Assembly (NCBI RefSeq): GCF_004331385.1
Contig: NZ_SJON01000008.1
Location: forward strand, 62,001-126,000
DNA: 64,000 nt
Direction: 5' to 3'
Source: Enterobacter quasihormaechei
GTDB taxonomy: Bacteria > Pseudomonadota > Gammaproteobacteria > Enterobacterales > Enterobacteriaceae
A model generated the notes under the pieces. The model had not been told where the DNA came from, searched no databases, and worked only from the letters and a program-made list of their open reading frames with translations. Made by a program: the position numbers and the translations under genes. Shown one piece after another: positions 44,717 through 53,109 of this stretch. Positions within the stretch are counted from its first letter, which is position 1; each line of letters opens with the position of its first letter.

Positions 44717-45484
44717 TTATGCCTCACCAAGGTATGCGCGGATCACGTCCGGGTTGTTGCGGATCTCTTCCGGCGTGCCGTTTGCCAGCGGCGTGCCCTG
44801 GTTTACCACGTAGATACGGTCCGAAATGCCCATCACCAGCTTCATGTCGTGCTCAATCAGCAGGATGGTGGTGTCGTGATGATCGCGCAGCTCGGCAATC
44901 AGCTCGTCCAGCTCTTTGGTCTCTTTCGGGTTGAGGCCCGCCGCCGGTTCGTCGAGCATCAGGATCTCCGGCTGGGTCACCATGCAGCGCACGATCTCCA
45001 GCCGACGCTGGTCGCCATAAGCCAGGTTGCTCGCCTGCCGGTTGGCGTGCTGGAGCAGGCCGATACGGTCGAGCCAGGTGGCGGCGCGATCGAGCGCCTC
45101 CTCCTGTGTGCGGCGGAAGGCCGGGGTTTTCAGCAGGCCAGAGAACAGGCCGGTTTTGAGCTGCTGATGCTGTGCCACCAGCAGGTTCTCAATCACCGTC
45201 ATCTCGCGGAACAGCCGCACGTGCTGGAAGGTACGCACCACGCCCATGCGGGCAATCTGCTGGCCCGGCAGCCCTTCCAGGTGCTGGTCGCGCAGCATGA
45301 TGGTGCCGCCCGTCGGCTTGTAGAAACCGGTCAGGCAGTTGAAGACCGTGGTTTTCCCCGCGCCGTTCGGGCCAATCAGGGAGACGATCTCTTTTTTATG
45401 CAGATCCAGGTTCACGTTGTTGACCGCCAGCAGGCCGCCAAAACGCATCATCAGACCGTTAACGGATAATAATGGCTGACTCAT
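44717..45484 (-). CDS. livG: Branched-chain amino-acid ABC transporter ATPase LivG
   Basis: ATPase of 255 residues. The Walker A is [12 protein letters not shown] and the Walker [15 protein letters not shown]. The signature helix reads [12 protein letters not shown], with Asp158 where E. coli LivG has Gln; GDQRR is frequent in other LivG proteins, so function should be unaffected. The start overlaps the livM stop. Confidence 0.97.
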   Translation of the reverse strand: MSQPLLSVNGLMMRFGGLLAVNNVNLDLHKKEIVSLIGPNGAGKTTVFNCLTGFYKPTGGTIMLRDQHLEGLPGQQIARMGVVRTFQHVRLFREMTVIENLLVAQHQQLKTGLFSGLLKTPAFRRTQEEALDRAATWLDRIGLLQHANRQASNLAYGDQRRLEIVRCMVTQPEILMLDEPAAGLNPKETKELDELIAELRDHHDTTILLIEHDMKLVMGISDRIYVVNQGTPLANGTPEEIRNNPDVIRAYLGEA

Positions 45485-46758
45485 GCCTGCTCTCCTTTCG
45501 CTTCCGCACGCTTAAGCTTCAGCTGTGGACGCGTCATCGGCAGGAGGCCCTGCGGACGCCAGATCATCATCAGCACCATCAAACCACCCAGCATCAGCAT
45601 GCTGTATTCGTTAAAGTCGCGCATCAGCTCGCGGGAGACCACCAGCAGGATGGCCGCAAGGATCACGGCGAACTGCGAGCCCATCCCGCCGAGCACCACG
45701 ATCGCCAGCACAAAGGCCGATTCGGCAAAGGTGAACGACTCGGGGCTGACGAAGCCCTGGCGCGCGGCGAACAGCGTGCCGGCGAAACCGGCAAACGCGG
45801 CGCTGATGGTGAACGCGGTCAGCTTGATGCGGGTCGGGTTCAGGCCCAGAGAGCGGCAGGCGATCTCATCTTCGCGCAGCGCTTCCCACGCGCGGCCCAG
45901 CGGCATGCGCAGCAGGCGGTTGATCACGAACAGGGTAATGACTACCAGCAGCAGCGCCACCAGGTAGAGCCAGATCACGCGGTCGGACGGGTCATATTTG
46001 ATGCCAAAGAAGTTGCTGAAGGTATCCCAGCCGCCTTCGCGGGCGGTACGGCTGAACTCCAGGCCGAAGAAGGTCGGCTTCGGGATCTGGCTAATGCCGT
46101 TCGGCCCGCCGGTCACTTCGGTATTGTTGAGCAGCAGGATACGGACGATTTCGCCGAAGCCTAAGGTCACAATCGCCAGGTAGTCACCGCGCAGGCGCAG
46201 CACCGGGAAGCCGAGCAGGAAGCCTGCGGCGGCAGAGACCAGCCCCGCCAGCGGCAGACAGGTCCAGAAGCCGAGGCCGTAATAGTGGTTCAGCAGCGCG
46301 AAGGTGTACGCGCCGATAGCGTAGAAACCGCCGTAGCCCAGCACCAGCAGGCCGGACAGCCCCACCACCACGTTCAGACCGAGGCCGAGGATCACGTAAA
46401 TCATGGTCAGGGTGGCGATGTCCACCGTACCGCGCGACACCATAAACGGCCACGCCACGGCAGCCACCAGCAGCGCCACGAGGAACAGCTTCTGCTTTAC
46501 CGTGGTACCGTCGATTGCCGGCAGAACGAACTTCGGCCCGGAGACGTTTTTCAGCGTCTTCTGGAACAGCGGACGCAGCAGCTGGAACAGAAACACCACG
46601 GCGGTGCCGATAAACACCCACTGCCAGCGGATGTCGGGGGCGGTATCGACCACCAGTTTCGTGCCGTCCAGCCCTAACTGGACGCCCATAAAGACGCCCG
46701 CCAGTACGAAGAACATGGCGGCAGAGAGCAACGCCATAGCAAAATGCATCGGTTTCAT
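45481..46758 (-). CDS. livM: Branched-chain amino-acid ABC transporter permease LivM
   Basis: Inner-membrane permease of 425 residues, as in E. coli. About ten hydrophobic segments are present; the conserved [16 protein letters not shown] and the cytoplasmic coupling loop [20 protein letters not shown], which contacts the ATPases, are readable. The start overlaps the livH stop (ATGA). Confidence 0.97.
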   Translation of the reverse strand: MKPMHFAMALLSAAMFFVLAGVFMGVQLGLDGTKLVVDTAPDIRWQWVFIGTAVVFLFQLLRPLFQKTLKNVSGPKFVLPAIDGTTVKQKLFLVALLVAAVAWPFMVSRGTVDIATLTMIYVILGLGLNVVVGLSGLLVLGYGGFYAIGAYTFALLNHYYGLGFWTCLPLAGLVSAAAGFLLGFPVLRLRGDYLAIVTLGFGEIVRILLLNNTEVTGGPNGISQIPKPTFFGLEFSRTAREGGWDTFSNFFGIKYDPSDRVIWLYLVALLLVVITLFVINRLLRMPLGRAWEALREDEIACRSLGLNPTRIKLTAFTISAAFAGFAGTLFAARQGFVSPESFTFAESAFVLAIVVLGGMGSQFAVILAAILLVVSRELMRDFNEYSMLMLGGLMVLMMIWRPQGLLPMTRPQLKLKRAEAKGEQA

Positions 46759-47681
46759 ACTTTCTCTACCTCCGGACGGCCCAGAATACCGGTAGGCATC
46801 ACCAGCAGAACCAGAATCAGCAGGGCAAACGACACCACGTCTTTATATTCGGTGCTCAGGTACGCCGAGGAGAGCGCCTCCGCCACGCCCAGGATCAGGC
46901 CGCCGATCATCGCGCCCGGAATGCTGCCGATGCCGCCCAGTACCGCCGCGGTGAAGGCTTTCATCCCGGCCATAAAGCCGATGTACGGGTTAATTACGCC
47001 GTAGAACTGGCCGAGCAGAACCCCCGCCACCGCCGCCATTGCGGCGCCAATCACGAAGGTCAGAGCGATGACGCGGTCGGTGTTGATGCCGAGCAGACTC
47101 GCCATCTTCAGATCTTCCGCGCAGGCGCGGCAGGCGCGTCCCATGCGGGAGTAGCGGATGAAAACGGTCAGGGCCAGCATCGCCAGGAAAGTGACAACCC
47201 AGATGACCAGCTGCATGGTGGTGACAGAGGCAGAGAAGTTTTCGCTGGCCCCCACAATCCACTGGCCGTTAAACAGGCTTGGCAGCGCCACGTCACGCGA
47301 GCCTTCGGTCAGGCTGAGGTAGTTTTGCAGGAAGATCGACATACCAATCGCGGAAATCAGCGCAATCAGGCGCTTGGAGCTCCGCACCGGCCGGTAGGCC
47401 ACGCGCTCAATGCTCCAGCCGTAAGCGCTGGCGATCACAATCGCGCCGACAAACCCGGCGGCCACCAGCAGCCAGCTGCTGTCGATGCCCATCATCATCA
47501 GCGCGGCGATGATCATAAAGGAGACGTAGCTACCGATCATGTACACCTCGCCGTGGGCGAAGTTGATCATGCCGATAATGCCGTAAACCATCGTATAGCC
47601 GATGGCGATCAGCGCGTAGGTGCTTCCCAGCGTGACGCCGTTAAACATCTGCTGCAAAAAGTAGAGAAACTGCTCGGACAT
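46755..47681 (-). CDS. livH: Branched-chain amino-acid ABC transporter permease LivH
   Basis: Inner-membrane permease of 308 residues. [20 protein letters not shown], the [18 protein letters not shown] segment and the coupling loop [20 protein letters not shown] match E. coli LivH. The ATG at 47681 was chosen over a TTG two codons upstream. It partners LivM. Confidence 0.97.
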   Translation of the reverse strand: MSEQFLYFLQQMFNGVTLGSTYALIAIGYTMVYGIIGMINFAHGEVYMIGSYVSFMIIAALMMMGIDSSWLLVAAGFVGAIVIASAYGWSIERVAYRPVRSSKRLIALISAIGMSIFLQNYLSLTEGSRDVALPSLFNGQWIVGASENFSASVTTMQLVIWVVTFLAMLALTVFIRYSRMGRACRACAEDLKMASLLGINTDRVIALTFVIGAAMAAVAGVLLGQFYGVINPYIGFMAGMKAFTAAVLGGIGSIPGAMIGGLILGVAEALSSAYLSTEYKDVVSFALLILVLLVMPTGILGRPEVEKV

Positions 47682-47698
47682 ATGCAAACCTTTTTATA

Positions 47699-47722
47699 CC
47701 CGCCCGGAGAGCCGGGCGGTGG
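47699..47722 (-). other. Stable hairpin between livK and livH
   Basis: CCGCCCGGC-TCT-CCGGGCGG on the minus strand forms a strong stem just after the livK stop, without a real U-tract. Such a hairpin likely stabilises the livK message or partly ends transcription, lowering permease output relative to the binding protein. Confidence 0.6.
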
Positions 47723-47727
47723 GATAA

Positions 47728-48837
47728 TTATTTGGCGACCGAGGAAGACCCGTCGGCGTGCCACTTAAAGACACCAAATTCAAATCCCTTCAGATCGCCT
47801 TTCTCATCCCAGTTCAGCGGCCCAATCACGGTGTTCGCCCCGTGTGCTTTTAAATCTTTCACCAGATCCAGCGGTTCTTTGCTGCCGGTACGGTCCATTG
47901 CCGTTGCCAGAGACTGCAAGGCCGCGTAGGTGATCCAGACGTACGGACCGCTCGGATCTTTCTTCTGCGCCTTGAGCGCATCCACGATAGCCTTGTTGGC
48001 CGGATCCTGGTCATAGCGTTTTGGCATGGTGACCAGCATGCCTTCGGCAGAATCCCCCGCGATGTTGGACAGAGAGGCATTGCCCACCCCCTCTGGCCCC
48101 ATAAACTGGGTTTTCAGGCCGGTGGCGCGCGCCTGGCGCAGCATCTGGCCCATTTCCGGGTAGTAGCCGCCGTAGTAGACGAAGTCGATATTCTCTTTTT
48201 GCAGGCGGGCGATCAGCGCGGAGAAGTCTTTTTCACCGGCGGTAATGCCGTCGAAGAAGACGATGTTCGCGCCGCCTTTTTTCAGGCCGTCCTGCACGGA
48301 GCGCGCCAGACCTTCGCCGTACTGCTGCTTGTCATGAATGATGGCGATACGCTGTGGCTTAACGGTCTCGAGGATGTATTTGGCGGCGGTCGGTCCCTGA
48401 GAAGAGTCCAGGCCGGCGGTACGCATGATGTGCTGATAGCCGCGCTGGGTCAGCTCCGGGTTGGTGGCGCCCGGGGTGATCATCAGAATGCCTTCGTCCT
48501 CGTAGATGTCGGACGCGGGCTGCGTGGAGGACGAGCAGAGGTGGCCAATGACATACTGGATGCCATCGTTAACGATTTTGTTGGCGACCGCGACGGCCTG
48601 TTTCGGATCGCAGGCGTCGTCATATTCCACGCCCACCAGCTTGTCGCCTTTGATGCCGCCCTTAGCGTTGATGTCTTTTATGGCCTGGCGCGCACCGTTG
48701 AACTCCATGTCACCCCACTGGGCAACAGGACCGGACATCGCACCCACTACCGCAACTTTAATGTCCTCCGCCATAGCGATATGCGAGATCGACAGTGCGA
48801 CCATCCCCGCGATTAACGTCTTCGCGTTCCTTTTCAT
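47728..48837 (-). CDS. livK: Leucine-specific periplasmic binding protein LivK
   Basis: Periplasmic binding protein of 369 residues with signal peptide [20 protein letters not shown] ending in AMA. The mature protein starts [20 protein letters not shown], keeping the Trp typical of the leucine-specific form, and has [18 protein letters not shown]. The start at 48837 matches the family; the frame is open 20 codons upstream. It is the first gene of livKHMGF and a paralogue of livJ at 61 kb. Confidence 0.97.
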   Translation of the reverse strand: MKRNAKTLIAGMVALSISHIAMAEDIKVAVVGAMSGPVAQWGDMEFNGARQAIKDINAKGGIKGDKLVGVEYDDACDPKQAVAVANKIVNDGIQYVIGHLCSSSTQPASDIYEDEGILMITPGATNPELTQRGYQHIMRTAGLDSSQGPTAAKYILETVKPQRIAIIHDKQQYGEGLARSVQDGLKKGGANIVFFDGITAGEKDFSALIARLQKENIDFVYYGGYYPEMGQMLRQARATGLKTQFMGPEGVGNASLSNIAGDSAEGMLVTMPKRYDQDPANKAIVDALKAQKKDPSGPYVWITYAALQSLATAMDRTGSKEPLDLVKDLKAHGANTVIGPLNWDEKGDLKGFEFGVFKWHADGSSSVAK

Positions 48838-49261
48838 CTCAGAATCCCCATTCGTGAAGTGATGTTTATATTTTGTTTTATTATGGTTAAAAAGCATTCT
48901 GTACTTTTAATGAACAACGCTATTTTTACCAGTGCCTTTAAGGGTTTAGCGCGGTTTTTTATCAAAAACCAGACTAATATCTCTATTTTTCAGGAGATTA
49001 AGGAAAGATAATATTCTGAATTCAGGCAGAGATAAACAAATAAAAGCGCGTTTTGCAGCATAAAATAACGGTACAATGCGCGGAATAAATCACTGCCCTT
49101 CAGGTTAAAATCCTGCTTATTTTTCAATCCATGTGTTTTCGAACTGCCCATGTCGCCGCTAAAAAACGAATCACCTGGCAAACGGGAATAAAAAGAGAAC
49201 GCGCCTGAGCAAATAAATTGAGTACACTGGCCCTACTTTTTTTGATTTGGACAAGCAGCTA
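48838..49261. other. livK-panM divergent spacer
   Basis: A 424-base A+T-rich stretch between two divergent genes. It must hold the liv promoter and leader and the panM promoter. No open frame here has a ribosome site or family likeness. In E. coli this region is controlled by Lrp and leucine; no single Lrp site can be assigned by eye. Confidence 0.6.
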
Positions 49262-49645
49262 ATGAAACTGACTATCGTTCGTCTGGTGACCTTTAGCGAA
49301 CAGGATCATATCGACCTGGGCAAGATCTGGCCGGAATATTCCCCTTCGTCGTTGGCCGTCGATGAGAACCACCGCATTTATGCCGCGCGCTTTAACGAGC
49401 GCCTGCTGGCCGCCGTTCGCGTAACGCTGAGCGGCACCGAAGGCGCGCTGGACTCGCTTCGCGTGCGCGACGTGACCCGCCGCCGTGGGGTCGGGCAGTA
49501 TTTAATTGAAGAGGTGATCCGCGAAAACCCGAGCGTGACCTCCTGGTGGATGGCCGACGTGGGCGTGGAGGATCGCGGCGTGATGGCGGCGTTTATGCAG
49601 GCGTTAGGGTTTACGGCGCAGGCGAACGGGTGGGAGAAGCGCTAA
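49262..49645 (+). CDS. panM: PanD maturation factor PanM (GNAT fold)
   Basis: A 127-residue GNAT-fold protein that promotes self-cleavage of PanD to its pyruvoyl form and senses CoA, thus tuning pantothenate synthesis. The acyl-CoA loop is RRRGVGQYLIEEV; WWMADVGVEDRGVMAAFMQALGF is family-specific. The ATG at 49262 gives the E. coli start MKLTIVRL; a TTG five codons earlier is unlikely. Its 3' end faces the accessory operon. Confidence 0.96.
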   Translation: MKLTIVRLVTFSEQDHIDLGKIWPEYSPSSLAVDENHRIYAARFNERLLAAVRVTLSGTEGALDSLRVRDVTRRRGVGQYLIEEVIRENPSVTSWWMADVGVEDRGVMAAFMQALGFTAQANGWEKR

Positions 49646-49651
49646 AAACTC

Positions 49652-49676
49652 GCGCCGCATGAAGCTTGTGCGGCGC
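49652..49676. terminator. Hairpin between panM and the accessory operon
   Basis: GCGCCGCA and TGCGGCGC pair perfectly across a 9-base loop containing AAGCTT. It lies between the convergent panM and LeuA-like gene stops. There is no long T-run on either side, so it is at best a weak terminator. It also marks the left border of the accessory block. Confidence 0.55.
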
Positions 49677-49683
49677 AAGTGTG

Positions 49684-51222
49684 TTACAGCGGCACGCTGA
49701 TCACGCTCACCGGCAGCGAGCGCAACAGCTGCCCCCAGGCACGGTGGCGGCTTTTCTCTTCACTAATATCCAGCCCGATACCGTATACCAGTTCGCCCTG
49801 CCACGTTCCCCAGACATAGCTCATCACCTGTGATGCTCCCAGCCGATGGCTATCCCACTGGGGGTGAAATTCTGCGGGCGTACCGCCGGGATGCGCTTCG
49901 CTGATACTGTCACAGGTCGCAAAAAACGCGTGAAATTGCTGGTGCAGAAACGCGTGCTCCAGCTCCTGGTTACTGGCGTCCGCCAGCGTCTGTATGTGCT
50001 GCTGAAAGCGAATAAGCAGCGGGCGCGGCGGGCGAATGCCGTAGTAATAATCCAGCAGGTAGCCTAGTCCTCCTTTGCCCGACTGACCATTGATGCGGAT
50101 GATCCCTTCGTAGCTACGGCCAATATCGTGCGGGTCGAGGGGTAAATAGGGCACATCCCAACGGGTGCGGTATTTTTGCAGCTCCATTGATTTGCGGATC
50201 GCATCCTGATGCGAACCGGAAAAGGCGGTGAATACCAGGCTTCCGGCGTAGGGATGGCGCGGCGGCACCGTCATTCCCGTCGCCGACTCATAGACATTCA
50301 CCACCTGCGGAAGCTGGCTGAAATCAATCAGCGGATCGACGCCCTGCACCAACAGGTTTAACCCCAGCGTGACCAGATCGACATTGCCGGTACGTTCGCC
50401 GTTGCCAAACAGAGTGCCTTCTACACGTTCAGCGCCCGCAAGCAACGCCATTTCCGCTGCCGCCACCGCGCAACCGCGATCGTTATGAGGATGCACGCAA
50501 AGCGTCACCTTCTGGCGGTGGCGAAGCTTACCTGAGATCCATTCAATCTGGTCGGCATAGACGTTTGGCGAAGCCAGCTCGACGGTAGCAGGCAGGTTGA
50601 TGATCACCTCCCGCCCCGTCTTCCCCACCCACAGGTCGATAACCGCGTTGCAAATCTCCAGCGCAAAATCCATCTCGGTGGCAGTAAAACTCTCCGGGGA
50701 GTACTCCAGCACCCAATTTTGCTCCACCTTTGCCATCTCCTCCAGCAGCCAGCGCACGCCCTGTAGCGCCAGTTCGATCACCCCAGCGCGGCTGAGATTA
50801 AAGACCTGCTCGCGCTGCTGTAACGACGTAGAGTTATAGAGATGCACCACCGCCTCTTTTACCCCACTCAGGGCGGCAACGGTGTCGGCGATAAGGTTTT
50901 CTCGCGCCTGCGTCAGCACCTGGATGCGTACGTCATCGGGGATCAACCCGTCGTCTATCAGGGTTCGTACAAACTGGTAGTCGGTTTCCGAGGCGGCGGG
51001 AAAACCTACTTCAATCTCTTTGTAGCCCATCGCTACCAACTGCTGATAAAGTGCCCGCTTTTGCTGAGGGTTCATTGGCTCCGGCAGCGCCTGGTTGCCG
51101 TCGCGCAGATCAACGCTACACCAGCGTGGTGCGTGGAGCAGCGCGCGTGTCGGCCACTGGCGGTTCGGCAGTTCAGGCTGCGGCATCGGGCAATATTTAC
51201 CACCAGTCACATGCGCGCTCAT
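49684..51222 (-). CDS. Type-2 2-isopropylmalate synthase-like enzyme with shortened C-terminus
   Basis: A 512-residue member of the DRE-TIM acyltransferases, close to the LeuA2 (actinobacterial/fungal) form rather than enterobacterial LeuA. The catalytic RDGNQALPEPM (40-50), EVGFPAAS, metal ligands HPHNDRG (244-250), GNGERTGN (273-280) and FSGSHQDAI (334-342) are intact, so it should condense an acyl-CoA with a 2-oxoacid. After about residue 440 only ~70 residues remain in place of the ~130-150-residue leucine-sensing domain of LeuA2, which suggests loss of normal feedback control. The ATG at 51222 has AGGAG upstream and overlaps the transporter stop (ATGA); an upstream in-frame ATG at 51282 lies inside that gene. 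It is the last gene of the accessory operon. Confidence 0.9.
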   Translation of the reverse strand: MSAHVTGGKYCPMPQPELPNRQWPTRALLHAPRWCSVDLRDGNQALPEPMNPQQKRALYQQLVAMGYKEIEVGFPAASETDYQFVRTLIDDGLIPDDVRIQVLTQARENLIADTVAALSGVKEAVVHLYNSTSLQQREQVFNLSRAGVIELALQGVRWLLEEMAKVEQNWVLEYSPESFTATEMDFALEICNAVIDLWVGKTGREVIINLPATVELASPNVYADQIEWISGKLRHRQKVTLCVHPHNDRGCAVAAAEMALLAGAERVEGTLFGNGERTGNVDLVTLGLNLLVQGVDPLIDFSQLPQVVNVYESATGMTVPPRHPYAGSLVFTAFSGSHQDAIRKSMELQKYRTRWDVPYLPLDPHDIGRSYEGIIRINGQSGKGGLGYLLDYYYGIRPPRPLLIRFQQHIQTLADASNQELEHAFLHQQFHAFFATCDSISEAHPGGTPAEFHPQWDSHRLGASQVMSYVWGTWQGELVYGIGLDISEEKSRHRAWGQLLRSLPVSVISVPL

Positions 51223-52490
51223 GCTGCGTTCTCCTGCTTTTTCTCCACCTTCGGGAAAAACCAGAGCGCAATAACCGCACACGCCGCTGAGGCGAGCCAG
51301 ACGCTGCTCCAGCTAAAGTGCGTTTGCATCCAAGGGATAGCGATCGGAGTGATAAACATCACCACGAACACGCTGGTGTTGCCCATTGCCAGCGCTGTTC
51401 CGGCGCGTTTTGCCCCCGCCATTGATGCCAGCTCGGTATAGGCCACGCCATGCCAGGCTGAGACCACCACGCCGGAGAGGATAAATAGCGCCGCCAGTAA
51501 GGCAAGGGTTGCTCCCTGATGCGGCAGAGTCGGCCAGATGCCTACCAGCACGCTCAGCAGCACAAAAGCCAGAATGCTTATCAGCGTGCAGCTTTTGAGA
51601 TAACGCTTACGGTTTTTATTTTTGTCCGTCCAGCGTCCGCTCCAGATACGCGACACCATCGCCCCAACCTGGATAACCGCCAGGCACACGGACACTACGG
51701 CCACGTCGATATGGGCGAAGTCGTGCAGGAAGACCGATCCGAAAGTGAGCAGCGCGAACTGCGGCCCGCAGAGAATGCCGATTGCCAGCACGATTTTCCA
51801 GATGGCAGGATCGTACAGCGGCCCTTTGCCCGGTACGGCAGACGCAGTAGCGGCCTGAGCCGTATTGCCCCCGACGCGATCCGGCTCGTGCAACCACAGC
51901 CAGGCATAAAAACCCACCACGGCGCACAGCAGCGCAGAGACGATAAACATCGTTACAAACCCCCATGTAGCCGCCAGCCAGGGGAGAAGTAACGCGCCAA
52001 TCCCATAGCCCATCGGTACCGCGGTCTGACGGATACTCATCGCCAGACCGCGCTCCCCCTCCTGAAACCAGGCCATGATCGCCCTGCCGCTGGAGCCGTT
52101 TACGCTGCTGCCAAGCAGTCCGATAAACAACACTCCGGTAATAAGCAGGCCGTATGCGGGAATAAAACCGTTATGCGGCGCGGCAAAGGCCGCCATCAGC
52201 AGCAACATCGCGCCGGTACTTAACAAGCCGGTCAGCAGGATCGGGCGGTCGCCCCAGCGGTCGGTCAAAAGCCCCCAGGGCAGCTCGCTAATCGCGATCC
52301 CCAATCCCAGCATCCCAAGCACGAACCCCAGCTCGGCATTGCTGATGTTGTAATCGGCACGCATAAAGACCGCCGTCGCCGGCAAGCCTCCTACCACCAT
52401 TGAGAAACAGGCGTTGGCCGCTACGCCAATACCCAACACTTTCCAGCGGTGGCGCGCGCCGCGCAGCAGAGTCGTTGCAACTTCTGTCAT
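51219..52490 (-). CDS. MFS transporter, probable exporter
   Basis: A 423-residue protein with about 12 hydrophobic segments. The major facilitator motif A is seen as GLLTDRWGDRPILL after the second segment, and a positively charged central loop (RWTDKNKNRKRY) repeats the pattern in the second half. No signal for a specific substrate is visible. It begins at the hydrolase stop (TGATG, with AGGAGG seven bases upstream) and overlaps the synthase gene downstream, so its production is tied to the biosynthetic enzymes. Export of the operon product is the simplest inference; import of a precursor is possible. Confidence 0.88.
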   Translation of the reverse strand: MTEVATTLLRGARHRWKVLGIGVAANACFSMVVGGLPATAVFMRADYNISNAELGFVLGMLGLGIAISELPWGLLTDRWGDRPILLTGLLSTGAMLLLMAAFAAPHNGFIPAYGLLITGVLFIGLLGSSVNGSSGRAIMAWFQEGERGLAMSIRQTAVPMGYGIGALLLPWLAATWGFVTMFIVSALLCAVVGFYAWLWLHEPDRVGGNTAQAATASAVPGKGPLYDPAIWKIVLAIGILCGPQFALLTFGSVFLHDFAHIDVAVVSVCLAVIQVGAMVSRIWSGRWTDKNKNRKRYLKSCTLISILAFVLLSVLVGIWPTLPHQGATLALLAALFILSGVVVSAWHGVAYTELASMAGAKRAGTALAMGNTSVFVVMFITPIAIPWMQTHFSWSSVWLASAACAVIALWFFPKVEKKQENAA

Positions 52491-53104
52491 CAGAGGGCCT
52501 CCTGAGTGGCATTAAACGTCCGGCGAGCCGGGAAAAGATCGGCGGTTTTTCGCCGTTCAGCGGTACTGCCAATCACCTCCAGAGCCGCCAGATGTTTCAC
52601 GTTATTCACCGCCGCAACGGCATCTTCCAGCACTACGACGTGAAAACCGCGATCGTGGGCGCTCATCGCCGTCGCCAGCACCACAAACTCGGTAGAAACG
52701 CCGGCCAGCACCAGCGTGTCCACGCCCATGCTTCGCAGCGTCAATTCAAGGCTGGTCTGGTAAAACGGATCAACCCGATGCTTGCGGACAATGCTCTCCT
52801 CCGGCAGCGGTGCCAGCGCTTCGACGATATCCGTCGACCAGGTGTCAAAACGCAACAGCCGGTTGCGACGTGCGATATCAAAAACCTCGGAGCCGGTTGG
52901 GCATTCAACGTAGTTTTCAGAAAAACCAACTACCACATGCACCACCGGAGTATGAGCGGCACGCGCCCCTGCCAGCGCCTGAGCAGCCTGTTTAATCACC
53001 CCTTTTTCCCGCACCTGCTGGTAGTAACCCATCTGCGCGTATACGCCGTCGGGATGGACTATCTCATTGAGAAAATCCAACATCAGTAACGCCATTTTTT
53101 TCAT
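52490..53104 (-). CDS. Isochorismatase-fold hydrolase lacking the usual catalytic Cys
   Basis: A 204-residue cysteine-hydrolase-superfamily protein. Asp10 (MLDFLNE) and Lys108 (IVRKHRVDPF) occupy the usual catalytic positions. The third position, normally Cys in GV-T-[NE]-x-C-V, reads GVSTEFVV, so Val141 replaces the nucleophile. True isochorismatases such as EntB and PhzD also lack this Cys (Gly there) and hydrolyse vinyl ethers, while amidase relatives need it. A non-amidase reaction is therefore more likely. It follows the FAD protein gene by 5 bases with AGGAA before the ATG. Confidence 0.88.
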   Translation of the reverse strand: MKKMALLMLDFLNEIVHPDGVYAQMGYYQQVREKGVIKQAAQALAGARAAHTPVVHVVVGFSENYVECPTGSEVFDIARRNRLLRFDTWSTDIVEALAPLPEESIVRKHRVDPFYQTSLELTLRSMGVDTLVLAGVSTEFVVLATAMSAHDRGFHVVVLEDAVAAVNNVKHLAALEVIGSTAERRKTADLFPARRTFNATQEAL

Positions 53105-53109
53105 CGTCT

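Noticed and set aside
44717..45484. Asp in the ABC signature of LivG (YGDQRR) as a possible defect
   Set aside because: The same variant is common in branched-chain transporter ATPases; Walker motifs are intact.
48990..49181. 63-codon frame between livK and panM
   Set aside because: No ribosome site; it lies in the A+T-rich liv promoter and leader region.
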